From assembly GCF_028372415.1 (NCBI RefSeq), contig NC_092872.1:258937008-259001007 (forward strand): 64,000 nt of DNA, read 5' to 3'. Made by a program: the position numbers and the translations under genes. Origin of the DNA: Notamacropus eugenii. Taxonomy: Eukaryota > Chordata > Mammalia > Diprotodontia > Macropodidae. The notes below the pieces were generated by a model, which ran no database searches, was not told where the DNA came from, and worked only from the letters and a program-made list of their open reading frames with translations. Below are positions 44,947 to 55,253 of this stretch, in pieces. Positions within the stretch are counted from its first letter, which is position 1. Each line of letters starts with the position of its first letter.

Positions 44947-47900
44947 TGTGTCTGTGTGTGTGTGTCTGTGTGTGTGTCTCTGTGTCTTTGTGTCTCTGCG
45001 TGTCTGTGTGTCTGTGCCTGCGTGTCTGTGTCAGTGTCTCTGTGTGTGTGTGTGTCTCTGTGTGTGTATGTGTCTGTGCCTGTGTGTCTGTGCCTGTGTG
45101 TCTGTGTCTGTGTGTCTGTGTCTGTGTGTCTGTGCCTGTGTCTGTGTGTCCTGGCCACCTACAGTGCGGACCTGGGCAAGGGAGGGGATGAGTTTGCTGT
45201 CCTCTGCCCCAGTGCGGATCCTCCGATAGGCGCTACTCAGTCTATATTTTGGGAAGGACGTTGACAGCCTGGATCCCACCCCCAGGAGGGCAAGGGCACT
45301 GGAAACCGGGCCCCTGGACGATTGTTGTAAAAACAGTCAGCACTTCGCTTGTACGTTTAGAGCTGGAAGAGCCTGTAGTAATCCCCGGCATTGACACACC
45401 ACTGAGCCATTTGTCAAGCATTTGACCTAGGTTGTCTCATTTGATCCTCATGACAGTCCTGGGGGGGTTGGTGCTGTTTTTATTCTCATTTTATAGTAGA
45501 GGAAACTGAGGCAGACAGATGGAGGTTAAGTGACTCATCCAGGGTCCCACAGCTAGTAAGTATCTCAGGCCAATATGAATTCAGGTCCTCCTGGCTCCAG
45601 GGCTGGTGGTCTATCCACTGTGCCACCTCTCTGCCCCTTGGGGGTGCACATATAAAAATGAAGTAGTCCCTGCCCTCAAAGAGCTTACAAGGTGAGCAGA
45701 TGATATATACAAAGATGATAGGAAATAATTTCTCCTTGCACTGAAGAACGGGATTGGTTAAGGAGGTTAAGGAGAGGCTTCCTCCTGGAGGTGCCACTTG
45801 AACAGAGCATGAAGGAAGCTAGGGATTCTCAGAGTTGGAGAGAGAATGGAGAGCATGGGGGATAGCTGGTGCAAAGGCTTGTAGGTGGGAAATGGGCTGT
45901 TGTGTGGTAGGGACAAGGACGTGTGTGGAGGAAAGTCCTGGACGGTAAGCCTGGGAGACCAGCTTAGAGCCAGGCTGTGATCTCTCTCCCCAGTATGTGC
46001 TGTCTTCATGTATCATGAACTGCAGGAGGAGGATTAGCCTTGGTTGGCTTGGCCCCAGGGGAGAGAGTTAAGAGCTAGGGGTGGAAGGTGGAACAGAAAT
46101 CTCAGCTTGATGGGGAGGTAAAAAGAAGGCTTCGTGAAAATGGGAGTGGTGAGGTCATCTCCACTGGTCTTCCTGTGCATCTGGCTGTTCACCTCATGGC
46201 AATGTTGGGGATGGTATCAGAGAGATTTCTCCTTAGGTGCAGGTAACCTAATGGGGACCTCTGACCTCTCCTTCAGCTGAGGAGTTAGGATTCTGGGATG
46301 GACACAGCAGCCTGGGCCCCTGTGGCCCTCACCTCCAGATTCCCCCTTGGCCTTTCCCTCTTATCCCAGAGCTGATGTACCAGCGGCCCCTTTATAGAAG
46401 TACAGGGCCAGAGCTAGAGAGCATATGTGTTCTGACTTGTCCACAATACCTCCCTCCCTCCCTCCCTCCCTCCCTTCCTTCCTTCCTTCCTTCCTTCCTC
46501 CCTCCCTCCCTCCCTCCCTCCCTCCCTCCCTCCCTTCCTTCCTTCCTTCCTTCCTTCCTTCCTTCCTTCCTTCCTTCCTTCCTTCCTTCCTTCCTTCCTT
46601 CCTTCCTTCCTCCCTCCCTCCCTCCCTCCCTCCCTCCCTTCCTTCCTTCCTTCCTTCCTTCCTTCCCTCCTTCCTTCCTTCCTTCCGCAATTGCCTTCTG
46701 TCATAAATACCAGCTAAGCTGCTCAGTGGTTCACTGGCTGACTTGGCAGCTAAGGCATGTCCAGTACTTTGAGCAGCGGCTACAGTCAGAGGACCTGGGT
46801 TCACATCCCATTTAATAGTGATATTTAGTGCCTGTGTGACCTTATTAGGCAAGTCTTTGAACCTCTCTGGGCCTCAGTTTTTCTCATTTATAAAATGGGG
46901 AGGAGAAAGGATGAGAGGGTTTTCCAGGCCCCTTCCAGCCCCAGGTCTGCGGCCCCCTGTTAACAGCTTTTCCGTTTCTGGCACCAGGTGAGCGAGTGAG
47001 TAACCTGGAGGAGCTGCCTGTCAATGAGTATCATGACAGCATCCAGGTGAAGACGGACAAGGGGACGCAGGTGGAGGCAAACCTGGTGATTGTCTGCAGT
47101 GGGATTAAGATCAACTCCTCTGTGTACAGCAGTGCCCTGGGTAAGTGCAGACCCCAGTGCTCAGGGTAGTGGTGGGGTGCAATGCAATCCTGCACTGTTG
47201 CTGGACTGCCTCAGGACCTGCTCCTTGCACCTCAGACACTTACTAGCTGTTTGACCCTGGGCAAGTCACGGCCTCTGTATGCCTCAGTTTCCCCACCTGT
47301 CAAATGGAAATAAGAGCAACACTTCTGTCCCAGGGGGGTTGTGAGGATCAAAAGAGATAATGTTTGTAAACCTTAAAGCGTCTGTAAATGCTGGCTGTCA
47401 CCTGCGTCCTCACCCTTCTCAGTTGTGCCCGCAGAACAGGACTAACACAGTATTTGAATGTGCACCATCCAAAGTTGGAATTGTGTAAAACAAGGTAATT
47501 GGTTCTAGCCCAATGGAAATGGGCAGTTTGGATTGAAATAATGAGATTGCTTTATGTTAATCGGGACTTAGCTGTCAGTGGATCAGGGATTCTTAACCTG
47601 GGGGCTGTGACCTTGTTTATTTATTTTATGTTTTGATGACTGCTTTTCAATATAATTGGTCTCTTTTGTAAGCCTATGTAGTTTATTATTTTCTTAAGTT
47701 TAAAAATTAGCCTTGTGAGGGGTCCATTGGCTTTACCAGACTTCCAGAGGGGTCCATGACACCCTTAAGGTCAAGGATCCCTGAATGGGGCTGAACGGCC
47801 TGTGGGGGTCCCTTGTCAGCGCAGACATTCTGATTCTGAGTTTAATTCTTGGGCATCTGAGCGCTAAGAGAGCCTGTCCCCTAGTGGAAGGTGATGCTGA

Positions 47901-50900
47901 ATGAAAGTTCTGATCCTATCATGACCCAGATGTAGAAGGATGGGGCCAGGTGTTCTTCATGATGAGATTAACTTCCCTTGATAAGTAGAGAGAAGTTTGG
48001 TGGGACCCAAATAAGAATATGGCACCCAAGGTTCACTGGGGATTCCAGCCTTGCATTTTTCGGTGGGTTAGGCATTCCTAATGGCTGCTGCAGGAGACGG
48101 GGCCTCAGAAGGGACCCAGAGGGTGGAGTTATAACTCTCAGAGAATTCCAGACATCTTTGGAGCAGATCTAGTTTGCAGATTTTTCAGAGTTTAGAGGTA
48201 CTTTTAGGATCATGAGATTTAGAGTTGGGAGGAATTCTTAGAAATAACTACTTTATGGGATCCGAGAATATCAAAATCAAAGGGTTCTCAGAAGGCATCT
48301 AGTCCAACCCATCTGTGAATAAGAATTGCCAACAAATAAATGGTCATCTACCCACTGCTGAAAGACCTCCAGGGATGGGGAGCTCATTACCTCCCAAGTC
48401 AACCCATTCTTCTTCGGGGTAGCTCTCATGTTCACCTCCCTTTTTTGTTGGAGACCTTAGGCTCACACGGGGTGGGGTGAGGGGGTGGCAGCTAGGCAGC
48501 ATAGTGGATGAAGCACCAAGCCTAGAGTCAGGAAGACCTGAGTTCACATTTGGCCTCAGACAGCTGTGTGACCCTGGGCAAGTCACTTAACCCTGTTTGC
48601 CTTAGTTTCCTCATCTGGCAAGCTATGCTAATATCTTCTCCAAGAAAATCCCAAATGGGGTAACAAAGAGTCAGACATAACTGAAATGCTAGAACTAGAA
48701 CACTATTAGAACAACAACAACACTAGAAGGTAGAGGTGTTTCTGGATCAAGTCCCAATATCAGTGCAGTCTGTTGGGGTTGGGGGCTCACCACATTGGTG
48801 AGGACACTGGATCAGCTCACCTCACAACTCCAGGCTCCAGTGATCTGCCATCTTCAGTTTCACCAATAGCAGGGATGGCAGGTGCGTGCCCCCCTCCCCA
48901 ACTTGGCACCTTGTGTCTCTTGAGCTTTGGGGCAGGTGGTAATGGGATTTCATCAGCGTGGGGAGTTCCTAGAAAAGAACTGCCTGGGAAACATGGAGGA
49001 TTTCCTGGAACTCCACAGACCTGGAGAGGTTTGACGACTTGCCCAGGCTCACCCAGCTGGTATTTCTCAGAGGCAAAACGGTTCTGTGATAGCAAATACT
49101 TGTTTTTTTCTTTTTTTTACTAATTTTTTAAAAATGAAGATCTGCTTTTTTTCTCTCTCCCACCACTTTCCCCACTTCTGGTTAAAAAAAAAAAAAGATA
49201 GAACTCCTCTTATAGACATGTATAGCCAAGCAAAAAAAATTTCCTCATTGGCCATGTCCCCCAAATTATGTCTTTTTTTTATTTTTTATTTTTTTAAAAT
49301 TTATTTATTTAACTTTTAACATTCATTTTCACAAAATTTTGGGTTCCAAATTTTCTCCCCATTTGTCCCCTCCCCCCACCCCAAAACACCGAGCATTCTA
49401 ATTGCCTCCATCACCAATCTGCCCTCTCTTCTATCATCCCTCCCTTGCTTTGTCCCCATCTTCTCTTTTGTCCTGTAGGGCAAGATAACTTTCTATACCC
49501 CTTTACCTGTATTTCTTATTTCCTAGTAGCAAGAACAGTACTCGACAGTTGTTCCTAAGACTTTGAGTTCCAACTTCTCTTCATCCCTCCCTCCCTCCCC
49601 ACCCATTCCCTTTGGGAAGGCACGCAATTCAATATAGGCCATATCTGTGTAGTTTTGCAAATGACTTCCATAATAGTCGTGTTGTGTAAGACTAACTATA
49701 TTTCCCTCCATCCTATCCTGCCCCCCATTGCTTCTGTTCTCTCTTTTGATCCTGTCCCTCCCCAAGAGTGTTGACTTCAAATTGCTCCCTCCTCCCATTG
49801 CCCTCCCTTCCATCATCCCCCCCACCCTGCTTATCCCCTTCTCCCCCACTTTCCTGTATTATAAGATAGATTTTCATACCAAAATGAGTGTGCATTTTAT
49901 TCCTTCCTTTAGTCGAATGTGATGAGAGTAAACTTCATGTTTTTCTCTCACCTCCCCTCTTTTTCCCTCCACTAAAAAGTCTTTTGCTTGCCTCTTTTAT
50001 GAGACATAATTTGCTCCATTCCATTTCTCCCTTTCTCCTCCTGATATATTTCTCTCTCACTGCTTAATTTCATATTTTTAAGATATGATCCCATCCTATT
50101 CACTTCACTCTGTGCTGTGTGTGTGTGTGTGTGTATGTGTGTGTGTGTGTAATCCCACCCACTACCCAGATACTGAAAAGTTTCAAGAGTTACAAATATT
50201 GTCTTTCCATGTAGGAATGTAAACAGTTCAACTTTAGTAAGTCCCTTATGACTTCTCTTTGCTGTTCACCTTTTCATGCTTCTCTTCATTCTTGTGTTTG
50301 AAAGTCATATTTTCTTTTCAGCTCTGGTCTTTTCATCAAGAATGCTTGAAAGTCCCCAATTTCAACGAAAGACTATTTTTTCCCTTGAAGTATCATACTC
50401 AGTTTTGCTGGGTAGGTGATTCTTGGTTTTAGTCCTAGTTCCTTTGAGTTCTGGAATTTCATATTCCATGCCCTTCAGTCCCTTAATGTAGAAGCTGCTA
50501 GATCTTGTGTTATCCTGATTGTATTTCCACAATACTTGAATTGTTTCTTTCTAGCTGCTTGCAATATTTTCTCCTTGACCAGGGAACTCTGGAATTTGGC
50601 CACAATGTTCCTAGGAGTTTCTCTTTTTGGATCTCTTTCAGGAGGTGATCGGTGGATTCCTTGAATACTTATTTTGCCCTCTGGTTCTAGAATATCAGGG
50701 CAGTTTTCCTTGATAATTTCATGAAATATGATGTCTAGGCTCTTTTTTTGATCATGGCTTTCAGGTAGTCCCATAATTTTTAAATTGTCTCTCCTGGATC
50801 TATTTTCCAAGTCAGTTGTTTTTCCAATGAGATATTTCACATTATCTTCTATTTTTTCATTCTTTTGATTTTGTTTTGTGATTTCTTGGTTTCTCATAAA

Positions 50901-53900
50901 GTCATTGGCCTCCATCTGTTCCATTCTAATTTTGAAAGAACTATTTTCTTCAGTGAGCTTTTGAATCTCCTTTTCCATTTGGCTAATTCTGCTTTTGAAA
51001 GCATTCTTCTCCTCATTGGCTTTTTGAACCTCTTTTGCCAATTGAGTTAGACCTATTTTTCAAGGTGTTATTTTCTTCAGCATTTTTTTGGGTCTCCTTT
51101 AGCAGGGTGCTGACCTTCTTTTCATGCTTTTCTTGCATCTCTCTCATTTGTCTTCCCAGTTTTTCCTCCACCTCTCTCACTTGATTTTCAAAATCCTTTT
51201 TGAGCTCTTCCATGGCCTGAGCCCATTGGATGGACTAGGATACAGAAGCCTTGATTTCTATGTCTTTCCCTGATGGTAAGCATTGTTCTTCCTCATCTGA
51301 AAGGAAGGGAGGAAATATCTGTTCACCAAGAAAGTAACCTTCTATAGTCTTATTTTTTTTCCCTTTTCTGGGCATTTTCCCAGCCAGTGACTTGACTTCT
51401 GAGTGTCCTCTCCACCCCCACCTCGCCTCCAGATCCACCCAGCTAGTGCTTGGTGTCTGAGATTCAAATGCTGCTTCCCAGCCTCAGGGCTTTCAGTGGG
51501 GGTGGGGCTGCTATTCGGTGTGAGATTGAGTTCAGGTGCTCAAGTGGGGGCAGGGCCGCCACTTGGGGCTCAGTTCCCTTGGGGTTTATGCAGAGACCTT
51601 CAACAATGGATCCAAGCTCCTTTCTGCTTTGGGAGCCCTTGTCTGCTGCTGCCTCCACTGCTGCCTCCCGAGGGGGCCTGAGTTATGGAGACACCCTGCT
51701 CCCCTCTTGGCGAGCCAAAAAGACTCTCTCACTGACCTTTGCCGCCTGTGGGTGGAGGGACTGGAGTGGCCCACTGGAGATTCCGTCCCTGAAGCATGCT
51801 TGGATCTGCTTCTCTTGGTACTACGTGGCTGAGGCAGGGCTGGGCTCGGCTCCAGTCCAGTGCATGATGGACTTTTCGCATTGGTTTTTCAGGTCTCTCT
51901 GGAACAGAAATCTCCTCCACTCCGTTGTTCTGTGGCTTCTGCTGCTCCAGAATTTGTTGGGAGTTCTCCTTTACAGGTTATTTATGGGCTGTGGGTTCGG
52001 AGCTAGCGTATGTGTATCTTTCTACTCCGCCATCTTGGCTCCTCCCAAATTATGTCTTAATCTGTGCTCTGAGCCTATGAGCTCTCTATTTCAAGGGGGG
52101 ATATTTCATCCTGACTCCTCTGGACTTGGGGTTGGTTATTGGTGTTGATCAGAATTCCCAAGTCTTTTGATCATTTGTCTTTATTATTGTCCTCCTGGTC
52201 CTACTCACTTCACTGTGCATCAATTCATACACGTCTTCCCAGGTTTCTCTGAAACCATCCCCTTCATCATTTTTTATAGCCCCATAGTATTCCATCACAT
52301 TCATAAAGCATAACCCATTCAGTGCCCAGCTGATAAGCACTCCTTTAGTTTCCATTCTTTGCCACCACAAAAAAAGAGCTGCCATAAATATTTTTATACA
52401 TATGGGTCCTTTTCCTCTTTCTTTCATCTCTTTATGGTATAGACCTAGTAGTGGTATCACTGGGGCAAAAGGCAAGCACAGTTTAATAGCTCAAATTCTT
52501 ATTTTTAATTAGTGAACAATAAGCATAATGATATTATGTATACTTTTTAAGTCAATTATGTGACTGTGAAAATGTGGTCTATTGTGGCATAGTGTTAGTA
52601 GGAACTGGTCTGTCCCATTATTCTCCTGATAATGCTCAAGGAGACCCTTGATATGAAGAGTTTGTAGGGATTAGAAAATAGGCATATAGATGAGTAGTTA
52701 CTGATATCTTCCTGTTCATTTTGTGGAGGGTATTAAGGATGTTAGTGATTTTTCCAAGTTTTTTGGTATCTTTCATTTTTTTATATATTTTGAGAATTGA
52801 GCCCTCAACACCCTAAAATTTGTGTTACCTCTAATCTCTGTGTGTGCACGGTCCATGCTAGCTGCCCCATCTTTGTTTCTTCTGCTGCTTTGCCCATGGT
52901 ATGACGGGGACTGTTATCTTAATGAGAGGGAAAAATTTCAAAACTAGTGACTGTTTTCTGTTTTTTACTGTGGCTCTTGTTCCAACGCCACATTAACTAC
53001 TGTTGGGGTCATTTGGCTTGCTTGGATCTCATTCCATGCGTGACTGCTCATAATCTCCCACTATTCTCTGCTGTAAGAGTTTATAAAATAAGTGTACGTA
53101 CTAAATTGGAATTGTCTTTGGTTGCTGTAGCTCTCTGCATGATTCCCCTTGGAATTATATTTTTCAGTTCATCTTCCTATGGAAATGGTAATCATCTGGG
53201 TCAGTTTGTTCCTTTATCTATTTCCTATTTTGTGTGTGTGTGTGCATGCATTTTAAAAAGGTCAAGATAGAATTGTTTTGATTGCACATCATTTTTAGGC
53301 TCATAGGAGCATATGCATTTATTGCTGAAAGAAATCTTAGAAGCCATTTAGTTCAACCTTCTTATACATCAAATTATTCAGAGGTTGTGACTTGCCCAAG
53401 GTCACATAGGTGACCTTGAATTCAGGGCTTACACCCTGAAACTTGGTGTTTTTATTTTTCTCTTCTGTTCCACACTGCCTCCCTTTTCATGTTTATTCTT
53501 CTAATTGGCTAGTGTGATCTTTGTGCTAACAAGTCAATGACCAGACGACAGAAACAGCAGATTTGGAAAAGACCTACACATTGGTAACAAGTCGTAATTT
53601 CATTTTTCCTGCTTTTTTTCTTTAAGAAAGCATTGATGTCGTGGGCATTAAATCCAGGGTCTCCTGTGAGCCTTTAGCCTCTTTCATTTGATTCTGAGTT
53701 CTATTTTCTGACATTTTTCACTGCCTTCCCCTAATCTTCATTTTTGCAACAACATTATAGGATGTTAAAATAGATCTCCATTTAATTTGGAGTGTTTTAT
53801 TGATTTCCTGACACTTGCGCAGCCGAAGATAGTATTTTTGGCTGTCATGTCACATTGTTGACTTCTGTTGGGCATGCATGTCACTCAAACCTTCTTCTCA

Positions 53901-55253
53901 AGAAATTTTACAATCTACTGGAGCAGACTGAGGCCCACACAAAGAGAGAAAATCACTTTCCTAGGTCACACAGGTCAGTAATTAGCAGAGCTGGCATTTG
54001 AACCCTCTGCCCTTGGATTCTCAGGGCCATCCTCCCCTCACTCCCCTGCACTCTGGCTTCTTTATTTTTAGTAAGCTGATTACCTTCTTCTAAGCCACTG
54101 CATATCTTTGAACATCTTCCAATAAGATGCTCAAAAGGGAATAGGAAAATTAACCAATGGAGTTGTTGTGTAATGATGCTGCTGCTGATTTTGATAATGT
54201 ATGATAGTAGCTGCTTACTTTTCTGTAGTACTGCCCTCCCAACAGTTCTGTTCCATTGGCGGGGCAGATGTCCTGGGAACTGAAGCCCCAGAGAAATGAA
54301 GGGATTTGTCCAGGGCTACATACCTCAGGTCTTGTAATTCCATCTGACCCTTCTCTTTATTCAAATAAATACCCACCGGTCAGAATAAGGTGTTTCTTTC
54401 CCATTCACCACATTTTCCACATGGGAATCAGTGTCATTTTCTAGATGTTGATACCTCTTGCTTCCTTAAGAGAATTTCTAAGGGTAAGCGCTTTAGACAG
54501 AAATCAAGGCCGTGTGAAAGAGGTTTCTCTAAGGATGAACTTTTTGGTAATGACTTTGCCAGTCTTGGATGCCCAACCTTCTCTTATTGGGATGACTGGT
54601 TTAAAGAGTAGTTAAGATTCAGAGTAACGATTCCTAATTTGTTCAACAGGTGATAAAATGGCTAGCAATGGTACCTTAATGGTTAACGATCACCTGCAGG
54701 TGCAGGGGTTTAGTAATATCTTTGCCATTGGGGACTGTGCTGATGTGAAGGAACCCAAGACGGCGTACCATGCTGGACTACATGCCAGTGTTGTTGTGAG
54801 CAACATTATCAACAGTTTGAAACAGAAGCCACTCACAATCTACAAGCCAGGTAAAAAGTGGGCTCTAGGTAAGAGCCTGACACTGCCTTCTCAGACGGTT
54901 TGGTTAGACACAACTTGATTACAGAGGTGATTACATAAATCAGAATTGCTTATGGGCTCTCCATCTGTGGCAGTTTGTGAGAAGTAAAATAGGTAGTCAT
55001 TTGCTTGAGATAGGGCTGGACAAGATTGAGGCTGCTAGGAGTCAGAGCCTACTGATGTTAAATATAACTAATTCCTCTTCCTTGTCCACCTTTCCTAGGT
55101 TCCCTGACATATCTGCTGTCTATGGGAAGAAATGATGGTGTGGGCCAGATTAGTGGCTTTTATGTCGGACGGCTCATGGTCAGATTTGTCAAGAGCCGGG
55201 ACCTGTTTGTCTCCACAAGCTGGAAAACCATGAAGCAGACAGCGCCCTCATAG
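38192..55253 (+). CDS. AIFM2: AIFM2 (FSP1), CoQ10 oxidoreductase / ferroptosis suppressor; eight coding exons, 373 aa
   Basis: The spliced CDS is 38192-38366, 38889-39004, 39661-39780, 40811-40903, 43085-43193, 46988-47140, 54650-54850 and 55099-55253. All introns are GT-AG and the product is 373 aa, as in human. AIFM2 is an NAD(P)H- and FAD-dependent reductase that regenerates ubiquinol, and reduced vitamin K, at the plasma membrane and lipid droplets, stopping lipid peroxidation. Visible parts: MGSQIS N-terminus with Gly2 for N-myristoylation; dinucleotide fold [13 protein letters not shown] at about 14-26; second fold [16 protein letters not shown] at about 144-159, with Glu155 at the position of human Glu156; FAD-contact motif AIGDCAD at about 281-287; C-terminus [10 protein letters not shown]. 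The start has A at -3 and G at +4. Compared with human it is one residue shorter near the N-terminus and one longer at the C-terminus. The frame is intact. Confidence 0.96.
38889..39004 (+). CDS. AIFM2: AIFM2 coding exon 2 (residues 59-97)
   Basis: It encodes [20 protein letters not shown] and the [14 protein letters not shown] strand. The acceptor is CACCTCAG and the donor GTAGGT. It ends in phase 0. Confidence 0.94.
39400..39600 (+). mobile_element. MIR-type SINE in AIFM2 intron
   Basis: 'GCCTCTGACACTCACTAGCC' and 'TGGGGATAATGTCAGCACC' are sense tRNA-core SINE words. It ends just before the acceptor of coding exon 3. Confidence 0.6.
39661..39780 (+). CDS. AIFM2: AIFM2 coding exon 3 (residues 98-137)
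   Basis: A 40-codon phase-0 exon with [18 protein letters not shown], the conserved ATG-type loop of pyridine-nucleotide-disulfide oxidoreductases. The acceptor is CTTCTCACAG and the donor GTGAGA. Confidence 0.95.
40080..40250 (-). mobile_element. Old L1 3' fragment
   Basis: 'AATCAGCACATTGTCCATGT' resembles the L1 3' end copies elsewhere in the window. It is short and decayed. Confidence 0.35.
40490..40690 (-). mobile_element. LINE L2 fragment, antisense
   Basis: 'GAGGGAAGGCATTCCTAGCA' through 'GGAGCCACATTGTAAAGGGC' follows the reverse-complement L2 order also seen at 14.2 and 45.8 kb. Confidence 0.5.
40811..40903 (+). CDS. AIFM2: AIFM2 coding exon 4 (residues 138-168), NAD(P)H fold
   Basis: It encodes [17 protein letters not shown], the NAD(P)H-binding glycine motif, with Glu155. 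The acceptor is TTTTTGATCAG and the donor GTACCT. Confidence 0.95.
41540..41765 (-). mobile_element. Marsupial tRNA-core SINE, antisense
   Basis: 'GTTCTTCATGACTCCATGTG', 'GTGACTTGCCCAGAGTCACA' and 'CAGGTCTTCCTGATTCCAGG' mark a nearly complete antisense copy. Confidence 0.75.
42160..42840 (-). mobile_element. Old LINE-1 3' fragment, antisense
   Basis: 'TTTCCTGGTTCTGCTTGCCT' and 'GCATCAGTTCGTGCAGATC' correspond to the 'TCTGCTTACTTCACTC' region of the L1 at 7.0 kb. It is heavily mutated. Confidence 0.5.
43085..43193 (+). CDS. AIFM2: AIFM2 coding exon 5 (residues 169-204)
   Basis: It encodes [20 protein letters not shown] and the following amphipathic helix. The acceptor is GTCTGCAG and the donor GTAGGT. 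The last base belongs to Ser205. Confidence 0.94.
43455..43925. mobile_element. Two tRNA-core SINEs in opposite orientation
   Basis: An antisense copy lies at 43455-43690 ('TCAGACTCTCCATGTTCC', 'CACCCAGGGTCTCACAGC'). A sense copy lies at 43725-43925 ('CAGGAAGGGCTGAGTTCAAA', 'CTGGGAAAGTCAGTTTAGC'). The head-to-head pair could form a stem in AIFM2 pre-mRNA. Confidence 0.7.
44881..45151 (+). repeat. (TG)n / TGTCTG compound microsatellite
   Basis: About 270 bp of TG dinucleotides interrupted by TC, CC and AT variants, in AIFM2 intron between coding exons 5 and 6. All six frames read as VCVCV or THTHT strings, which are not genes. Confidence 0.97.
45400..45640 (-). mobile_element. tRNA-core SINE / MIR, antisense
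   Basis: 'CTCATTTTATAGTAGAGGAA', 'GTCCCACAGCTAGTAAGTAT' and 'CAGGTCCTCCTGGCTCCAGG'. Confidence 0.65.
45655..46165 (-). mobile_element. LINE L2 fragment, antisense
   Basis: 'TAGTCCCTGCCCTCAAAGAG' through 'GGAGAGGCTTCCTCCTGGAG' and 'GATAGCTGGTGCAAAGGC' keeps the order of an antisense L2. Confidence 0.6.
46449..46686 (+). repeat. (CCTC)n/(CCTT)n polypyrimidine tract
   Basis: About 240 bp of uninterrupted C/T in alternating blocks of CCTC and CCTT units, about 300 bp upstream of the coding exon 6 acceptor. It is a mirror-type polypurine/polypyrimidine sequence able to form triplex DNA. Confidence 0.97.
46770..47400 (+). mobile_element. MIR copies flanking AIFM2 coding exon 6
   Basis: Sense tRNA-core SINE pieces lie at about 46770-46960 ('GGACCTGGGTTCACATCCCA') and about 47160-47400 ('TTTGACCCTGGGCAAGTCAC'), one on each side of exon 46988-47140. 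Confidence 0.6.
46988..47140 (+). CDS. AIFM2: AIFM2 coding exon 6 (residues 205-255)
   Basis: It encodes [15 protein letters not shown] and the [15 protein letters not shown] segment. The acceptor is TCTGGCACCAG and the donor GTAAGT. The preceding 3.8-kb intron carries two long simple repeats. Confidence 0.94.
48490..48730 (+). mobile_element. Marsupial tRNA-core SINE, near full length
   Basis: It runs from GGCAGCTAGGCAGCATAGTG through 'GACCCTGGGCAAGTCACTTA' to 'AGAGTCAGACATAACTGAAA' and an AACAACAAC tail. Confidence 0.8.
49090..49259 (-). mobile_element. Old LINE-1 fragment, left part of an interrupted copy
   Basis: This fragment resumes at 52059-52480 after the HAL1-like insertion, so the insertion split it. 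Confidence 0.55.
50115..50150 (+). repeat. (GT)n inside HAL1-like copy B
   Basis: A GT run with one AT interruption, positionally equivalent to the (GT)n in copy A. Confidence 0.93.
50475..51041 (-). pseudogene. ORF1p remnant of HAL1-like copy B
   Basis: A 188-aa open piece covering the coiled coil, the whole RRM ([15 protein letters not shown]) and the first part of the C-terminal domain ([25 protein letters not shown]). The N-terminal part lies in other frames up to about 51375. Confidence 0.82.
52059..52480 (-). mobile_element. Old LINE-1 fragment, right part
   Basis: The minus strand encodes degraded L1 ORF2p C-terminal words ([22 protein letters not shown]). It continues the piece at 49090-49259. 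Confidence 0.7.
52480..53290. other. Unclassified intron sequence
   Basis: About 800 bp of AIFM2 intron in which I recognise neither repeat family nor exon. Beyond it, antisense MIR pieces lie at about 53290-53480 and 53910-54010. The rest up to the exon at 54650 is likewise unclassified. Confidence 0.5.
54650..54850 (+). CDS. AIFM2: AIFM2 coding exon 7 (residues 256-322), FAD motif
   Basis: It encodes [20 protein letters not shown] and [14 protein letters not shown]. The GDCAD motif contacts FAD in this family. The acceptor is TTGTTCAACAG and the donor GTAAAA. Confidence 0.95.
55099..55253 (+). CDS. AIFM2: AIFM2 last coding exon (residues 323-373)
   Basis: It encodes [20 protein letters not shown] and [19 protein letters not shown], then TAG at 55251. 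The acceptor is CACCTTTCCTAG. The C-terminus is one residue longer than in human. Confidence 0.95.

Larger units (their letters stand above)
49275..52043 (-). mobile_element. HAL1-like half-LINE, full length, copy B
   Basis: It is flanked by a perfect 15-bp target-site duplication, CCCAAATTATGTCTT, at 49260-49274 and 52044-52058. Read on the minus strand it has the same layout as copy A: a 5' head with GCCAAGATGGCGGAGTAG, a 5'UTR, ORF1p starting near 51375 ([15 protein letters not shown]) with coiled coil and [12 protein letters not shown], then a 3' region with internal (CA)n and an A/T-rich tail. No ORF2 is present. ORF1 carries a few breaks (the longest open part is 188 aa), so it is inactive, but it looks younger or less damaged than many L1 pieces here. 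It lies in AIFM2 intron between coding exons 6 and 7 and is inserted in an older L1. Confidence 0.87.

Noticed and set aside
44623-45264. Open frames of 147-213 codons on both strands over the TG repeat
   Set aside because: They translate to VCVCV or THTHT repeats imposed by the dinucleotide repeat.
46361-46852. Open frames of 93-163 codons on both strands over the CCTC/CCTT tract
   Set aside because: They are simple-repeat translations (PSLPPSL, EGRKEGR) with no conserved domain.
51450-52148. A 232-codon plus-strand frame
   Set aside because: It lies antisense to the 5'UTR of HAL1-like copy B and runs past the element's end, with no recognisable protein.
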